A stretch of DNA of 64,000 nt from Gracilaria gracilis (GCA_030374805.1 JARGSG010000012.1:868001-932000), one strand, 5' to 3'. Positions 21,560-32,218 are shown, counted from the stretch's first letter. A program made the numbers and translations. Notes: a model not told the origin generated them from the letters alone.

Positions 21560-22333
21560 TTATTCTTCCATATCAGAATCAGCCTCGGCTTCTCGCTTCG
21601 CCTCTTCGTGAATCTTTTGTACTACGTCTCGGGGGACCATGGCTGCAGGTTTGCCGTCGCGGACCCATATCATTTCTATTTCATAATCCTTGTCCTTACT
21701 GTCGTCATGAACGCTTACCACGATCTTTGCCAGATCCTTGATTGCTTGTTCGCAAGCAATCTGCGGCTCTCCTGCTTTGTTATTGAGAGAAAGCTTTTCG
21801 AGTTCAGTTCGGGCAGCCTGCTTTCCCTTTCCATATGCGCACGCATAATACCTGTAGGTAACCCCACTCGGTTCAATCATGTAAAGCTGTGCACCTTCGT
21901 TTTCTCCATTATGAACTCCCAGCAAAATTGCACATCCGAAAGGACGAACGTGCCAATGTAATGTGTAGAGATGCACAAAATGCGCCAAGCGATCGGCGAG
22001 AATGGCACCGGGTATGGGTCTGCCATAAAAGTCAAGATAGTTTTCGCATTCTGTACGTGCGCGGTCGACAATCACACGACCATCAGAGATCAAACCGCAA
22101 ACGATCAGTGAAGCATGTTTATCGACGATGTGAGAACGACGCAAAGTGCCAGGCACAAGCATCTTCGAAATGATCGTTTTCTCCAACGCCAATACGACGC
22201 CATCTTTGCATCGGATTCCCATGCATGTACCTGAGTTTTCGACTGATTTGGCTGCATATTCGATCTGGAACACACGACCATCCGGGGAGAAGGTCGTAGA
22301 AGAAAGATCGTAACCGGTACCGATAGATGCCAT
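21560..22333 (-). CDS. PAG1: 20S proteasome subunit alpha-7 (PSMA3/PAG1 type)
   Basis: A 257-aa structural alpha subunit of the 20S proteasome core. It begins with the alpha-type N-terminal signature GTGYDLSSTTFSPDGRVFQI and EYA, the helix that caps the ring. ENSGTCMGIRCKDGVVLA, LADRLAHFVHLYTL, VRPFGC and GAQLYMIEPSGV follow; this order and GYDLS near the start point to the alpha-7/PSMA3 type. The acidic tail ending DSDMEE is also typical. The subunit gates substrate entry in the nucleus and cytosol and is catalytically inert. The start at 22333 is fixed by the conserved N-terminus. An intergenic region of about 0.8 kb separates it from the HisRS gene on the other strand. Confidence 0.97.
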   Translation of the reverse strand: MASIGTGYDLSSTTFSPDGRVFQIEYAAKSVENSGTCMGIRCKDGVVLALEKTIISKMLVPGTLRRSHIVDKHASLIVCGLISDGRVIVDRARTECENYLDFYGRPIPGAILADRLAHFVHLYTLHWHVRPFGCAILLGVHNGENEGAQLYMIEPSGVTYRYYACAYGKGKQAARTELEKLSLNNKAGEPQIACEQAIKDLAKIVVSVHDDSKDKDYEIEMIWVRDGKPAAMVPRDVVQKIHEEAKREAEADSDMEE

Positions 22334-23160
22334 TCTGGACGTTTTTCCTCAAACGTTCGATGCGAACCGCCTAGTGAAGTGTTATTCTCTGAAAAGTGCT
22401 AGACTCGAAGAGGAAAGATGGCGGTACTTGTGGATTCCGGTTCGAAGACGGACCAATGCTGTCGGTAGATAATGGTGAGGAATGAGTCGCCGGGGCGGAT
22501 GATCCCTTCCAGCCTCTGCCTTCGAACTGGAGCATTGGCACAGCGGTGCCACAGCCTGCAAGAAAGCACTCTAGTTTACACGTAGAACAAAATTTATTAG
22601 AAAACCAATATTTACGCGCACATGCAGTTGTTCGACGAGCAAACCATCACCTTCGCCTTTTTGAAAGTCTACCTCCGCTTATTATGGATCACCGCCGCGG
22701 TGGGAAGACTGAACTCCTTTTTCTACCAGGGAAGACTTTTGCTCCATCTTTCTGCTTCCGAAATGCCGATACAGTGATTGTGCGACTGGGTTTGAACATC
22801 AGGCGGAGTCTCCCTCATTGTCAAGGAGACTGTGGATGTGTGTCAACACTCTTGAAGCGAAGTACGAAACAGTGTTTCATGCTCTAACGGGAAGTCATGG
22901 GTATGTTCTTTTCAAATATATTTTATGTTGTAAGCCTTTCCGACTGTGGATGACGATGGCAAATCAGTATAGACGATGTTGCAATCGAGCCCCAGAGCGT
23001 CGGTATATCAATGGCAGGCTTATTAGCTCACTGGCTATCACCAACCTCTCGTTTTGAGGTGGTATAGTGATTCACCGTGTTGGTGGGTCAGTCGCCTGCA
23101 AACAAATCTCACGCTTAGCATCAGAATCAAAATCTGACCACGTCTTAAAGTTTCAAGCAG
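22334..23160. other. divergent promoter and probable 5' exon of HisRS
   Basis: This lies between the proteasome gene (minus) and the HisRS gene (plus). The HisRS frame has no ATG before motif 1 but has a CAG acceptor at 23158-23160, so its first exon and leader probably lie here. Open frames at 22546-22887 and 22818-23057 (plus) show no domain; either could contribute the leader. I could not choose. Confidence 0.4.
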
Positions 23161-24481
23161 TCTGGTTCGCGGTTGCCGAGATATCTTAGGTCGCTCCGCT
23201 TCGCATCGAAGGCACCTCGTAAACTCGTTTGCTGCAGTATGTTCTGTCTACAACTTTCAAGAAATTGAAACGCCTATACTGGAACGAGCGGACCTATTTT
23301 CGCAATCTCTCGGTGAGGGCTCCGACGTGATCTCATCAGAAATGTATCATATCGCGGAAACAGATCCCGCGCTCGCGCTTCGCCCCGAAGGAACTGTTGG
23401 AGTCGCTCGCGCTTTAAAGGAAGTAGGCTTGCTCAAATGTGCTCCCGTGTATGGAACGCGTGTGTGGTACGCAGGACCGATGTTTCGTCGCGAGAGACCT
23501 CAAAAAGGTCGCTATCGGCAGTTTTGGCAGATAGGAGTTGAAGCCATTGGTGACGATTCCATAGCTACAGATTTGGATACCATAGCTTTGGCTGCACAAT
23601 ATCTCCACTCCATTCAATGTACCACCAAACTCCGATTAAATACCCTCGGAAACAAAGAAACACGGCAAGTCTATAATGATGCTCTGAAGCAGTTTCTGCG
23701 GAGTCGTTACTGGGCGTTGTCCGCGTTAAGTCGTGGACGATATGACAACGGTAACTGTATGCGTATTTTGGACAGCAAGTTGCCAGAAGACTGTGATGTC
23801 ATGTCTACCGCACCACAATTGCGAGACTTTGTTGATGAGTTCGAAAAGGAGCGTTTCAAAGAGCTTTGCAGTCTACTGGAGGAGGCATGCATTCCGTTCG
23901 TGATTGATAATCGATTGGTCCGGGGCCTTGATTATTATACAAGTACAGCTTTTGAATTCCTTGGACCGGAAGGAAAGGCTGTTTGTGGCGGTGGGAGATA
24001 CAGAAATGTGAGTGGTGGTAGTGGTGTTGGATTTGCGATCGGACTGGATCGCGTCGAAAGCGAGCAATATGAAGGAAATGCATCATATGACCGCAACCTC
24101 GAAAACGGTGTGGTCGTTATCGGACTCTCTAGAACTGCTGAGCGAAGCGATTGCAAAATCGGGAAAACAGCAAGAAAACTAGTGAAAGAGTTCAGGGACA
24201 GGGGGATTAAGTGTGTAGGTAGATTAGAGGGAGGGAGATTGTCGAAAACAGTAGGACGCGCGGTGCGATCAGGTGCGGAAGCAATTGTAGTGATTGGAGA
24301 ACAAGACTTGGATCAAGGCATGGCGCGAGTAAAGTTTGTCGGCCGTGACTGTGAACATGATCCACAGCAAATGAGGATGGTAGATGTAGTAGACGCGTTG
24401 CACAGGCGATGTAGGCACGGTGGAAGTGCGGTTGTGGAAGGGCGGAATGTGGTGCAAAGCGTAAGCGGAGTGGAGCAATAA
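23161..24481 (+). CDS. histidyl-tRNA synthetase, N-terminus unresolved
   Basis: A class II synthetase that charges tRNA-His. From 23161 the frame reads VRGCRDILGR (motif 1 region), then IETPILERADLFSQSLGEGS, LALRPEGTVGVARAL and FRRERPQKGRYRQFWQIGVE (motif 2). The histidine-binding RGLDYYTSTAFEF follows, and CGGGRYRNVSGGSG leads to the motif 3 arginine in IGLDRVE. A C-terminal anticodon-binding domain occupies the last 110 residues. The motif 2 sequence is of bacterial or organellar type. The coding frame is open upstream of the first ATG at 23341, and motif 1 lies in that part, so the true start must be in an upstream exon joined near 23161. Organellar targeting is likely but unproven without that exon. 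Confidence 0.9.
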
Positions 24482-24901
24482 AGGTGAGTCGTTCGACTGA
24501 CAGACGACACACTCTTCTGTCAAACAGCCAATATGTGATTTAGGAACTACTGGGTTCCTTCGTAGATTGATATCTTGAGAGCGCTCCTTCGCAGTCAGGC
24601 GACAAGCTGCTCAAGATCCATACAGTGGTCGTAGGAGCCAAAACAGAGGCAAGAGTGTGGCAACGACGCGGTGCGGGCGAACAAGAGGCAAGAGGCTAGA
24701 GGCGAGTTAAGAGTGTATGTGCAACAAGCACGAAACGGCTTTATTGTGTTACAAACAAGGTCCATTCGCAACTAATTGCGACACGGGAAATGCGACGAAC
24801 TACAATCCTGTGAGTAGAAGGGCGAGAGTGTGCAAAAATCGGCCACACAGACACCCAGAGACGAGAAAGCGACAGAAGTGAGACGGGAGCACGGCCAGAG
24901 T
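24482..24901. other. convergent intergenic region
   Basis: Separates the 3' ends of HisRS (plus) and eIF1 (minus). Nothing recognised. Confidence 0.5.
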
Positions 24902-25249
24902 CTAGATACCATGAACCTTGATCATGGACTTGCTGGCAATCTTCTCATCAGAAAGGAAGCCCTTAACCTTCTCACGCTGGTCACCCTGGAGCTGGATAAC
25001 TTTGCCAAGCTCAGCGTTGTCAACGACGCAGCCGTTGCAACAAAACACCTTCTTGAAAGCCTTGGTGAGCTTTGCCAGGTCTAACTTGTCATCCAGGCCT
25101 TGGATGGTGGTGAGAGACTTGCGTCCGTTGCGTTGCTGAAGACGAATATGGACGATGCCTTTAGTGACAACCTGATCATCACCGTCGGCGTCGGCGAACG
25201 GGTCGAATGGCGCTGTGACGCCTCCCAGCAGAGCGCTTTCGGTGTTCAT
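24902..25249 (-). CDS. SUI1: translation initiation factor eIF1 (SUI1)
   Basis: A 115-aa SUI1 protein. The core reads GIVHIRLQQRNGRKSLTTIQ, then LDLAKLTKAFKKVFCCNGCV, then IQLQGDQREKVKGFL, the conserved beta-hairpin loop and helix that bind the 40S P-site and enforce start-codon choice. Length matches eIF1 (about 110 aa), and a short acidic N-terminal arm (FDPFADADGDD) is present as usual. It works in the 43S preinitiation complex with eIF1A, eIF3 and eIF5. The start at 25249 is the only ATG before the domain. The upstream region is shared with the F-box gene on the other strand. Confidence 0.97.
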   Translation of the reverse strand: MNTESALLGGVTAPFDPFADADGDDQVVTKGIVHIRLQQRNGRKSLTTIQGLDDKLDLAKLTKAFKKVFCCNGCVVDNAELGKVIQLQGDQREKVKGFLSDEKIASKSMIKVHGI

Positions 25250-25702
25250 GAAGCGGCGGTGCGCGGCGGTGGGGGGTTGTGCGGAGTACGGAGGGCGGCG
25301 GCGGCGACAGGCAAGAAGTCGAAGGCAAGAGGCGACGGGGAAGAAAGCAGCAGCTGGAAGACGGGCAGCAGGCAGAGACAGACGTAGGCGGAGAGACTAA
25401 GGGAACCGCGACGGCAGCAGGCCAGCGTCGCGCGCGCGCGCGCTATTTAAGCTCGTTTTGCGCGAGGTGGAACGAAGAGCGGGGCGCATCGCGGCCCGCT
25501 CAGGGCCACGGGCGCCCCACGCGTGCCAGCTGTGCCACCTGTGGCGCGTACCAGCGCGCGCAGTGGTCCGCGGCGCACGTGACGCGCGCGTGCCGCCACC
25601 TCGTGCGTGGAAGATGCCAGGCGCAACGTACTCGACGCTACACGCCGCGTGCCGCTTCTCCGTCCCCGTCGCGCCGACCTGTCGCACCACCATCGCCGTG
25701 CC
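25250..25702. promoter_or_regulatory. bidirectional GC-rich promoter, eIF1 / F-box
   Basis: Only about 450 bp separate the two divergent starts. The region is very GC-rich with a CG-alternating run at 25428-25442 followed by CTATTTAAG, which reads TTAAATAG on the eIF1 strand and may serve as its TATA element about 190 bp upstream. No other element is clear. Confidence 0.5.
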
Positions 25703-26275
25703 ATGCGGCTAGAGCAGCTCCCCCGCGACGCGCTGCTGACCATTCTGGTGCAACTCTCGCCGGCGGACATTGCGCATCTCCGCCGCGCGCTGCCACCATC
25801 GTCGCCAGTGCACCCCCTCACCAGCGACCCCTACATCTGGCGCTACCTCTACTTCCGACACTTCCCCGAGCTGCGCAGCGTGCCGCAGCTCACCATCACC
25901 TCCACTGGCACCCTCGACTGGCGAGCCGCCTATCGAAGCGCTGAGCGCCGCCGAGCTCTCATCAACCGCCGCCGTTCTAACGGCTGGCGCTACGCAAGAA
26001 CCTCCCCCCGACCCGCGCCAGAGCTCTCCCCTACTCCGCCTGCTATCCGCATCGTCGTCCATGGCAACATCCACCGCATCGTCTCCGATACCGCAGAGCG
26101 TTCGGCCGCAAACGTCACCTGGGACCATCACATCCGTGCCGCCCGCTTCGACTGGACTGGCACCCAACCACCGCTGTCCACACCAGCCTCTTCTCCCTTG
26201 CGGCCCCGCTCACTTCCCGCCCGCTCTGTACCACCCACCCCACCATCGCCTCCTCCTCAAGATCACCCGCCGTGA
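25703..26275 (+). CDS. F-box protein, 190 aa
   Basis: The N-terminal 50 residues, with LEQLPRDALLTILVQLSPAD, then IAHLRRALPP and PYIWRYLYFRHFPEL, fit the F-box: LP, a leucine-rich helix and a final W-R-L-Y. F-box proteins dock on SKP1 and bring targets to cullin-1 ubiquitin ligases. Behind it is a region of about 130 residues with Ser/Pro-rich sequence and no WD40, LRR or Kelch repeats, so the substrate-binding part is unknown. I chose the ATG at 25703, directly before the domain; upstream codons are open but are low-complexity promoter sequence. It ends 92 bp from the convergent WD40 gene. Confidence 0.65.
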   Translation: MRLEQLPRDALLTILVQLSPADIAHLRRALPPSSPVHPLTSDPYIWRYLYFRHFPELRSVPQLTITSTGTLDWRAAYRSAERRRALINRRRSNGWRYARTSPRPAPELSPTPPAIRIVVHGNIHRIVSDTAERSAANVTWDHHIRAARFDWTGTQPPLSTPASSPLRPRSLPARSVPPTPPSPPPQDHPP

Positions 26276-26367
26276 CCTCCTAGTCGCAACCCATGCTTAT
26301 ACCTGCGCTTACTTCGCCTTTGCCATATGCCTTGTAAACTATGCCTCACTATCTGGATTTTGCGCTC

Positions 26368-28122
26368 CTAGTGCTGCGCTTCGTCGAAGCACCACAGGCT
26401 CACAACTCCGTCGTGCGCGCAACTGGCCAACACGCTTTGTCTCGCATTCCACTTGACGTCGTATACCGTGCCTTCTGCCGCTCCCAACTTTTGTAACACC
26501 TCGCTGCTTTCCACGTCCCAAATATATACATGCCCGTCTTCGCTGCCGCCGATTACCACGCTCTCCCGAGGTCCAAACGCGCTCCGCACAAAGTTTTTGC
26601 TCGTATTTTGGTGTCCCTTGAATCGCTTCACCACCTTTGTCATCCGCATGTCCCATAATCGATTCGAATTGTCTTTTGAACTGGACACCATCAGAGAACC
26701 GGATTCGTTAAATGCCACAGACGTTACTTCTCCCAAATGTGCGCTCAGCGTTCGTACGCACAGCCCGCTCACCACGTCCCAGAACTTGATGCTCGAGTCT
26801 TTGCTGCCGGTTACGATCAAATTTCCCCTGGCGTTGAATCCAACGCTGCTTATTGAGCTCTTATGCCCGGCAAAGCTTTTCAGCAACGTCTGTGTTTCTG
26901 TATCATAAAAGCGCACCAATCTGTCATAACCCCCACTCGCAACCGCGTTTCCCCGAGCCTGCATCCTCACAGCATATACATCACTTGCGTGACCGTGTAA
27001 CACAGCGCGACACAAGGCCGCATCCGCACCCATGTCTCCGTTGGCGGACAAATTTTCAACCGACTGGCCATACCTCCTCACGGGCCATTCCTGTTTCTCA
27101 TGCACATCCAAAAGCGTGCACGTATCCCACACCCGAATGGTACCGTCGCCGCTGGCACTGGCCAGTAGTTTTCCATTAGCGGTTGCGCTAACGTCCCAAA
27201 CCCGCGACGTATGTCCACACAGAATTCCCTTGGTGGTGCCGGTACTGTTATCCCAGACGCGAACAGTGTTGTCGCTTGAACCACTTGCTATTATGTCCCC
27301 CTCCTCCCCGACAAAAGTGACGCACTTGACGTTGCCCGTATGGCCGACAAACTCGCGCTGCACCTTGTTCGGAATCACTACACTTTCGTAGTCTTCCAGC
27401 AAGGTGCCAATTCGCGGTGGTACCTTCGGAGTATGTCTAGTTGAGCCAATTTGAAATGCTGACGCCTGCTGAAGCAGATGAATTAATCTGGCGGGCGGAA
27501 TGTCGCTAGCTTCTATCAACGTTTCGCCATTCACGGATCGCGTCTGGGGAAGATATCCATCTCGTTGAAAGATATCGAATTCGAGAAGACGGGAATACTG
27601 CTCAACAAGAGCTGCTCTACTAGACGCAATGCCATCCCAGTCGCGAAACGACGGCGCATCTGTGACGGATTTGCACGTGAGTAGATAGCACATATCTCGA
27701 AACTCGTCCGGAGTGCGCGCGTAGGCTTCAAGATCTTTAAGGCGACGCTGAAGTATGGAGAATGCTTTCTGGCGCTCTTGATCGTCGATGAGCTCGAGGA
27801 ATTGTTGCTTATGCACTGCAAATTTGAAGGCCTTCATGCTCCTGAAAGTAGTGCGCGACAGAAGATGGTCCACCTCCTGCCAGTCGCCCTCGAGGATGGC
27901 GCTCTTCATCCTGCGCAGCTGCGAGCGCTTCGATGCGGCGTTCTTGATCTTAACGTTGGTCTCATCCTGCACGGCGGTGGAGGAGTCGTGATAGCCCTCG
28001 TCGTGCAGGTACTGAATGATGGTCTGAACGATGTCGAGCTTGATGTTGGGGTCCTCGGGGTCGAAGACGGAGTGGTCGAGAACTGCGGCGCGTAAGGAGC
28101 GGTCACTGGAGCGAAGATCCAT
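26368..28122 (-). CDS. LisH-CTLH WD40-repeat protein, 584 aa
   Basis: Residues about 28-60 (KLDIVQTIIQYLHDEGYHDS) form a LisH dimerisation motif. A CTLH/CRA-type helical segment follows (LRRMKSAILEGDWQEVDHLL, then LELIDDQERQKAFSILQRRL). From about residue 250, seven WD40 repeats end in VWD, VWD, FYD, FWD, LWD, IWD and LWC, enough for a closed seven-bladed propeller. This architecture is shared with WDR26/GID7 and SMU1 proteins, which act in GID/CTLH ubiquitin ligases and splicing respectively; I cannot decide between those or a separate branch. The start at 28122 is the first ATG and is followed at once by the LisH region. It is divergent from the 649-aa gene, with a 640-bp gap. Confidence 0.9.
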   Translation of the reverse strand: MDLRSSDRSLRAAVLDHSVFDPEDPNIKLDIVQTIIQYLHDEGYHDSSTAVQDETNVKIKNAASKRSQLRRMKSAILEGDWQEVDHLLSRTTFRSMKAFKFAVHKQQFLELIDDQERQKAFSILQRRLKDLEAYARTPDEFRDMCYLLTCKSVTDAPSFRDWDGIASSRAALVEQYSRLLEFDIFQRDGYLPQTRSVNGETLIEASDIPPARLIHLLQQASAFQIGSTRHTPKVPPRIGTLLEDYESVVIPNKVQREFVGHTGNVKCVTFVGEEGDIIASGSSDNTVRVWDNSTGTTKGILCGHTSRVWDVSATANGKLLASASGDGTIRVWDTCTLLDVHEKQEWPVRRYGQSVENLSANGDMGADAALCRAVLHGHASDVYAVRMQARGNAVASGGYDRLVRFYDTETQTLLKSFAGHKSSISSVGFNARGNLIVTGSKDSSIKFWDVVSGLCVRTLSAHLGEVTSVAFNESGSLMVSSSKDNSNRLWDMRMTKVVKRFKGHQNTSKNFVRSAFGPRESVVIGGSEDGHVYIWDVESSEVLQKLGAAEGTVYDVKWNARQSVLASCAHDGVVSLWCFDEAQH

Positions 28123-28762
28123 GTCCGAGAAACAGCGTGGAGAATATGCGTGGCACGGGCGCTGGGCGAGATGATGGCGTACGGTAGGTGGCGATGTGTG
28201 TAAGGAAGAACTGTAGAGCGGAGCTGCCTGCGACGTGGCGCGTATTGGCGCCTCGTTGCAGCGTGCAACGTGATTGGGTGCGAGCGAACGTTACTGCACT
28301 GTAAGTGATCGGTCAGCCACGTCGACCTCCGCCAAACGCAATCGTCGAGTTGAGCACCGACGCTTCCCGGATCACGCCGCCCAACCAACCGCCAACTCAA
28401 CGTCCCCAAAACAGCCGCGGCCCCTCACCTTTTACGCTGCCAACCATGCACCATGCACTCGACAACAGCTTCGACCTGAGAGGGAAGGGCTTGCTTAACC
28501 TTATTGTGCACGTGTACGAAAATGAGCCGGCGTATTACTTGACGAAATGGTTGTCGATGAATCTCTGGATTATTCTGTCTGCCCAAGATTGGGCGAGAGA
28601 AGCTCGTGACCACGCCGCGGAATACGCCGTTGATGCGGGTTAACGTCCGAAGAACGAAAATATGTGTCTCCCACATTACTTGTCGCTTTAAACAGCTTAT
28701 ATCTGGACACAGAAACTTCAGTTCTGACCAATCCACACAAGTCTCACCTACTCTTACGCTTC
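28123..28762. other. divergent intergenic region
   Basis: Between the WD40 gene (minus) and the 649-aa gene (plus). An open frame at 28305-28643 (plus) encodes MHHALDNSFDL and related sequence without a known domain. The frame of the downstream gene is open from 28664 but has no ATG until 28763. No TATA box seen. Confidence 0.4.
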
Positions 28763-30712
28763 ATGGCCGAATTTGGCCTGTTCCTTCTGGAGGCGGTTGT
28801 GGGCATAGCTCTCGATCGCGTGTTCAATCCACATGAAAATTCGGCGCTCATCAAAGAAGTGGACGAACTGAGAAGCAACGTCATCGGTCTGCGACACCAG
28901 GTTGCCTCCTTGGATCGGCTCATTCAAAACGTCACTGGAAATGTACCAGACGAGGTACTTCGCTTTCGTAGGGTTCGCAAAAATGTCCACAATCGTTTGA
29001 GCTGCTTCGACCCGACCTTAGTTGACTTTGCGACGGAACTCGTCGCATCATTATTGAACGGTCATGCTCTGGGGTTTCAGCTCAAAGTCCATGCCAGTAA
29101 GAAGGCCCTCAATCGGGGCCAGGCTTTCGAGACACATGGATTTGAGGTCATATTGGCAGCCAGCAAAACTGTGACGCAGAACACAATGCTTTTGAAAGAC
29201 TTTTTGGATGATATAACTCAATACGCTAGTTTTCAACCCATGTCGAAACTTGAAAAGCCAATCATTACGTTGAACATGGTTTGTGGAAGCACTATTGACT
29301 TCAAGACTCTCGAACTCATGAGGTACCGAATTGCATTACGATTGGTTACTCTCAATGCAATCGCGCTGAATTGGAACACTCCAGGTATGGGATCGTTGAC
29401 ACTTAACAACGTACCTCTCAGTAACCTGGACGATTCCATGTGCAAATATGTCTACAACACAGAAATGGATGCGAACATGCAAGTCGAGAACTTCCCTAAC
29501 AAGTTCTGGTCAGGCGAATTCAAACGGCTTACAGATTTGTTAAGGAGCAGTGTTGAGTCTTCAATCTCGTGCTTCAGGGTACTCATTCTTTCGTTTGATG
29601 ACTGGATCACAAACGACGATGCAGAGCACCACGGTTTCTCATCTAAGATCCGCACTTTTGTTTCAGGAAGCACTACACGGTGTGTTGAAGTGAGGTTGAA
29701 AGATTATTCTCATTGGGATCACATCAACCTGGAGCAGATTCTGTTTTGGGGCTTATCGATGAGCATCGTTGTGTTTCGATTTGCCACGATGGAGCAACTA
29801 ACTCTCATGCTGGAAGCAAGCACGCAGATCACCATGAAATACTCAGGTATGATGGACGATGTTAAGCGTGTCTTGTTTGTCGAGACATCATCAATAGACA
29901 ACGTGGGTCATCTTAGACAAGAAGTTAAGAACGTTGCTAGCAAGAGAAGGCTGATAGAGCCAAGAGATGAAGAAGACATTCTGTTTGAGAAAAGCTACAT
30001 TTCGATTGAGAATATGATGGCGTATATTAGAGGACGAGGAGAGAGTATGAAAAGCATCATCAACAGCGACGTGACAGGCGAATCTCGTGATCTGATGATC
30101 TCTATTGCTCGCATCTTAAATAGGGAAGTGGCGATGGATGAAGCCATACACGAAGGTGGTGCAGTGATGAAGTTCGCTTCCAAAATAAGAGGCAAATGGG
30201 CATCATCGAGGATAGAATTAGTAAGGCAAGATGGTGAAATGTTATTGTCCAATGGTGATCTGAACGCTGGCTTCGTTATGCAGAAAGCGAATCATGTATA
30301 CGACGGGGAGTACGTGGACTTTCGTGGAGTGCCAAGACAAAGTTCAGTCCATCTGAAGTTGAATCTCCGAGTTTACGGAATGCCTCATTTGTTTCGATAC
30401 TCTTGGTTCAGGAAATGGCGTGCACTTTCGGAGCTTGCTGACCTTGTCCAAGACCACAACCTCTTCCTAGGTGTCGTTTGCGAAGAGAAGAAGACATTGA
30501 AAAGGAGTGCGGGCGGGTCTAAGGGACGGATTGTTTCGAGTATTTCGGTACGTGCAATTGGTGGAGGCAATTGGAATGACTACCTTCATGCAAGACTACA
30601 GTATTGTATCTTGCAAGTCGGCGAACTCCAGAAGAAGGAAGCAAGCTGGGTGGTATTGCGAGTTTTGCTCAAACTAATTCCGGGGCTGTCTGCGTTTTGC
30701 AGAAAGCCGTAA
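28763..30712 (+). CDS. hypothetical protein, 649 aa
   Basis: I do not recognise this protein. The first ATG of the frame is at 28763 (MAEFGLFLLEAVVGIALDRV), a hydrophobic N-terminus resembling a signal anchor or amphipathic helix. A leucine-heptad segment (ALIKEVDELRSNVIGLRHQV, residues about 32-60) suggests a coiled coil. The rest is a mixed alpha/beta protein with hydrophobic stretches such as FWGLSMSIVVFRFATM near residue 345 and WVVLRVLLKLIPGLSAF at the C-terminus. The layout (anchor, coiled coil, large soluble body) recalls defence or STAND-like orphan proteins, but there is no P-loop. One unbroken 1.95-kb frame argues for a functional gene. Confidence 0.7.
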   Translation: MAEFGLFLLEAVVGIALDRVFNPHENSALIKEVDELRSNVIGLRHQVASLDRLIQNVTGNVPDEVLRFRRVRKNVHNRLSCFDPTLVDFATELVASLLNGHALGFQLKVHASKKALNRGQAFETHGFEVILAASKTVTQNTMLLKDFLDDITQYASFQPMSKLEKPIITLNMVCGSTIDFKTLELMRYRIALRLVTLNAIALNWNTPGMGSLTLNNVPLSNLDDSMCKYVYNTEMDANMQVENFPNKFWSGEFKRLTDLLRSSVESSISCFRVLILSFDDWITNDDAEHHGFSSKIRTFVSGSTTRCVEVRLKDYSHWDHINLEQILFWGLSMSIVVFRFATMEQLTLMLEASTQITMKYSGMMDDVKRVLFVETSSIDNVGHLRQEVKNVASKRRLIEPRDEEDILFEKSYISIENMMAYIRGRGESMKSIINSDVTGESRDLMISIARILNREVAMDEAIHEGGAVMKFASKIRGKWASSRIELVRQDGEMLLSNGDLNAGFVMQKANHVYDGEYVDFRGVPRQSSVHLKLNLRVYGMPHLFRYSWFRKWRALSELADLVQDHNLFLGVVCEEKKTLKRSAGGSKGRIVSSISVRAIGGGNWNDYLHARLQYCILQVGELQKKEASWVVLRVLLKLIPGLSAFCRKP

Positions 30713-30925
30713 CAAAGGCATAAACGCATATTCTCGAATCAAGGTCTGTGATCTTCCTGTGTTAGCAAACGATATCAGGTGGAGCCGATATGGAGATGAT
30801 CTATGAGCCGGTTTTAATGGAGAGTATGGCAGGCAAGAGAACTTGATGGACTGTTCCTTTGATGAGAGGAATGGATGGGGCGTTGCACACAAAGGGCTGA
30901 TCAAGAAGTGCTCAACATAGCCACG

Positions 30926-30939
30926 GGTACCGTCGTACC
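30926..30939. repeat. GGTACC palindrome, loop GTCG type
   Basis: GGTACCGTCGTACC: arms GGTAC and GTACC around CGTC. The same word stands at 31159-31172. Confidence 0.7.
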
Positions 30940-31299
30940 GATTGTAGCTGACCGAGGTATTCTGTTGGTCTTGAAGACTCTCGCCGACTCTCTAGCTTGA
31001 GCACCGCTTTTTCTTCTTGTTCAAGGACATGCTGGGCTTTGAATGTCGAAGCAACGTTTCAGCGTTGTAATAACCGGCGGAATTGAGAGGCTCTTCATTC
31101 GGGTCCTAGTTGGGATCTGCATCATCTTTGTCACTGTGCTTGGATTGGTTCTACACTTGGTACCGTCGTACCACTAAGTTGGTAGACTGTTGCTAAATGG
31201 GAATTGAGCCACTGTATCTACAAAACAAGCCACCAAATATATACTTCTTGAGTGTCTCTTATCTACGGGCATGAGAAATAAATAATGTAATATTACTCT

Positions 31300-31313
31300 G
31301 TACCGTTGGTACC
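31300..31313. repeat. GGTACC palindrome, loop GTTG type
   Basis: GTACCGTTGGTACC. The same core occurs at 16130-16142, 32168-32178 and 39775-39788, and in inverse at 43984-43997 and 61818-61831. Confidence 0.7.
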
Positions 31314-32023
31314 TCTACCTTCGCAGCTATTGCGATGTACAAGGGTACCGGAACATAAGCCTGTAGACAAGCTTGCAGAATCTGAGTCAGGCACACTGCT
31401 TGAAACACAACTGGACGTACCACTTGCTTTCCAGAAGCCAAGTCTTCTTCTACAATGACAAAACGAAGTCGCAGAATGCCCATCGAACGACTAGACTAAA
31501 GCGAACGAAATGCAAGCACGGAAAGCTGAACTGCTGCTTCAGTTTTCTAATGGACATGATATGGCATATTTTGCCGGTTACATCGAGTATTGTGAGAAAA
31601 CGAGGAAAGAAGTTTCAGCGTATACAGAGTAATGGATGCAAAGAAGCATGCAGAGCATGTCGTTCTTCGTTGCCCGTCAATGCCCGCTCAGGACGTCTTA
31701 CGAAGAGAACTACCTGTAAAGAGTTACTGGTGTTTCGAAAGGATCTTCTGTTGCAGAATTAAGTCAATCTGCGCACAATTCTTTTAGGATCGTTGCTGGT
31801 TGGGTGAAACTTTACTTCCAATACTCCTCTAGAACCCAAGATGGGTTATTCTCAAGGGAGAGAGTTCAGCAAGAACCTCAAATCGAAGTATGATACGCTC
31901 TCTTCAAAAAGCGCGGATGCTCGAGAGTGATCACCTTCATACTCTGTACTGGACCCATCGTAAATGTTGGAAATTCAAACCTGAAATGTTCTTTTGCGAG
32001 CCGTTTTGACATTGGTCATCCTT

Positions 32024-32178
32024 CAGTACAGTACTGTACCTTCGTAGTACAGAGTACGTGTAGTTCCTCTTCGACGACGAGCTTGTTAAGACCGGCCCTG
32101 ATCTATCTTGCACCCTCCCATCATGGGCCCATCGTGTACAACCGTTGTACTCGTCGGGTACAACGATACCGTTGGTAC
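32024..32178. repeat. cluster of three GTAC palindromes
   Basis: At 32024-32050 CAGTACAGTACTG runs into TACCTTCGTAGTAC. At 32136-32150 is GTACAACCGTTGTAC, a near-perfect palindrome. At 32158-32178 a third ends GATACCGTTGGTAC. The three occupy 155 bp just upstream of the Gemin7-like gene. Confidence 0.7.
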
Positions 32179-32218
32179 TACCACGCTGCAGAAAGCCAGA
32201 AGTGCGAAGCTCTTCACT

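Larger units (their letters stand above)
30713..32218. other. palindrome-rich intergenic region
   Basis: No gene is supported; the plus-strand frame 31373-31762 has no domain. The stretch carries the densest cluster of the GGTACC palindrome family: 30926-30939, 31159-31172, 31300-31313, 32024-32050, 32136-32150 and 32158-32178. The last two lie shortly upstream of the Gemin7-like start. Confidence 0.6.

Noticed and set aside
28664-28762. N-terminal extension of the 649-aa protein
   Set aside because: The first codon is GTG; the first ATG is at 28763.
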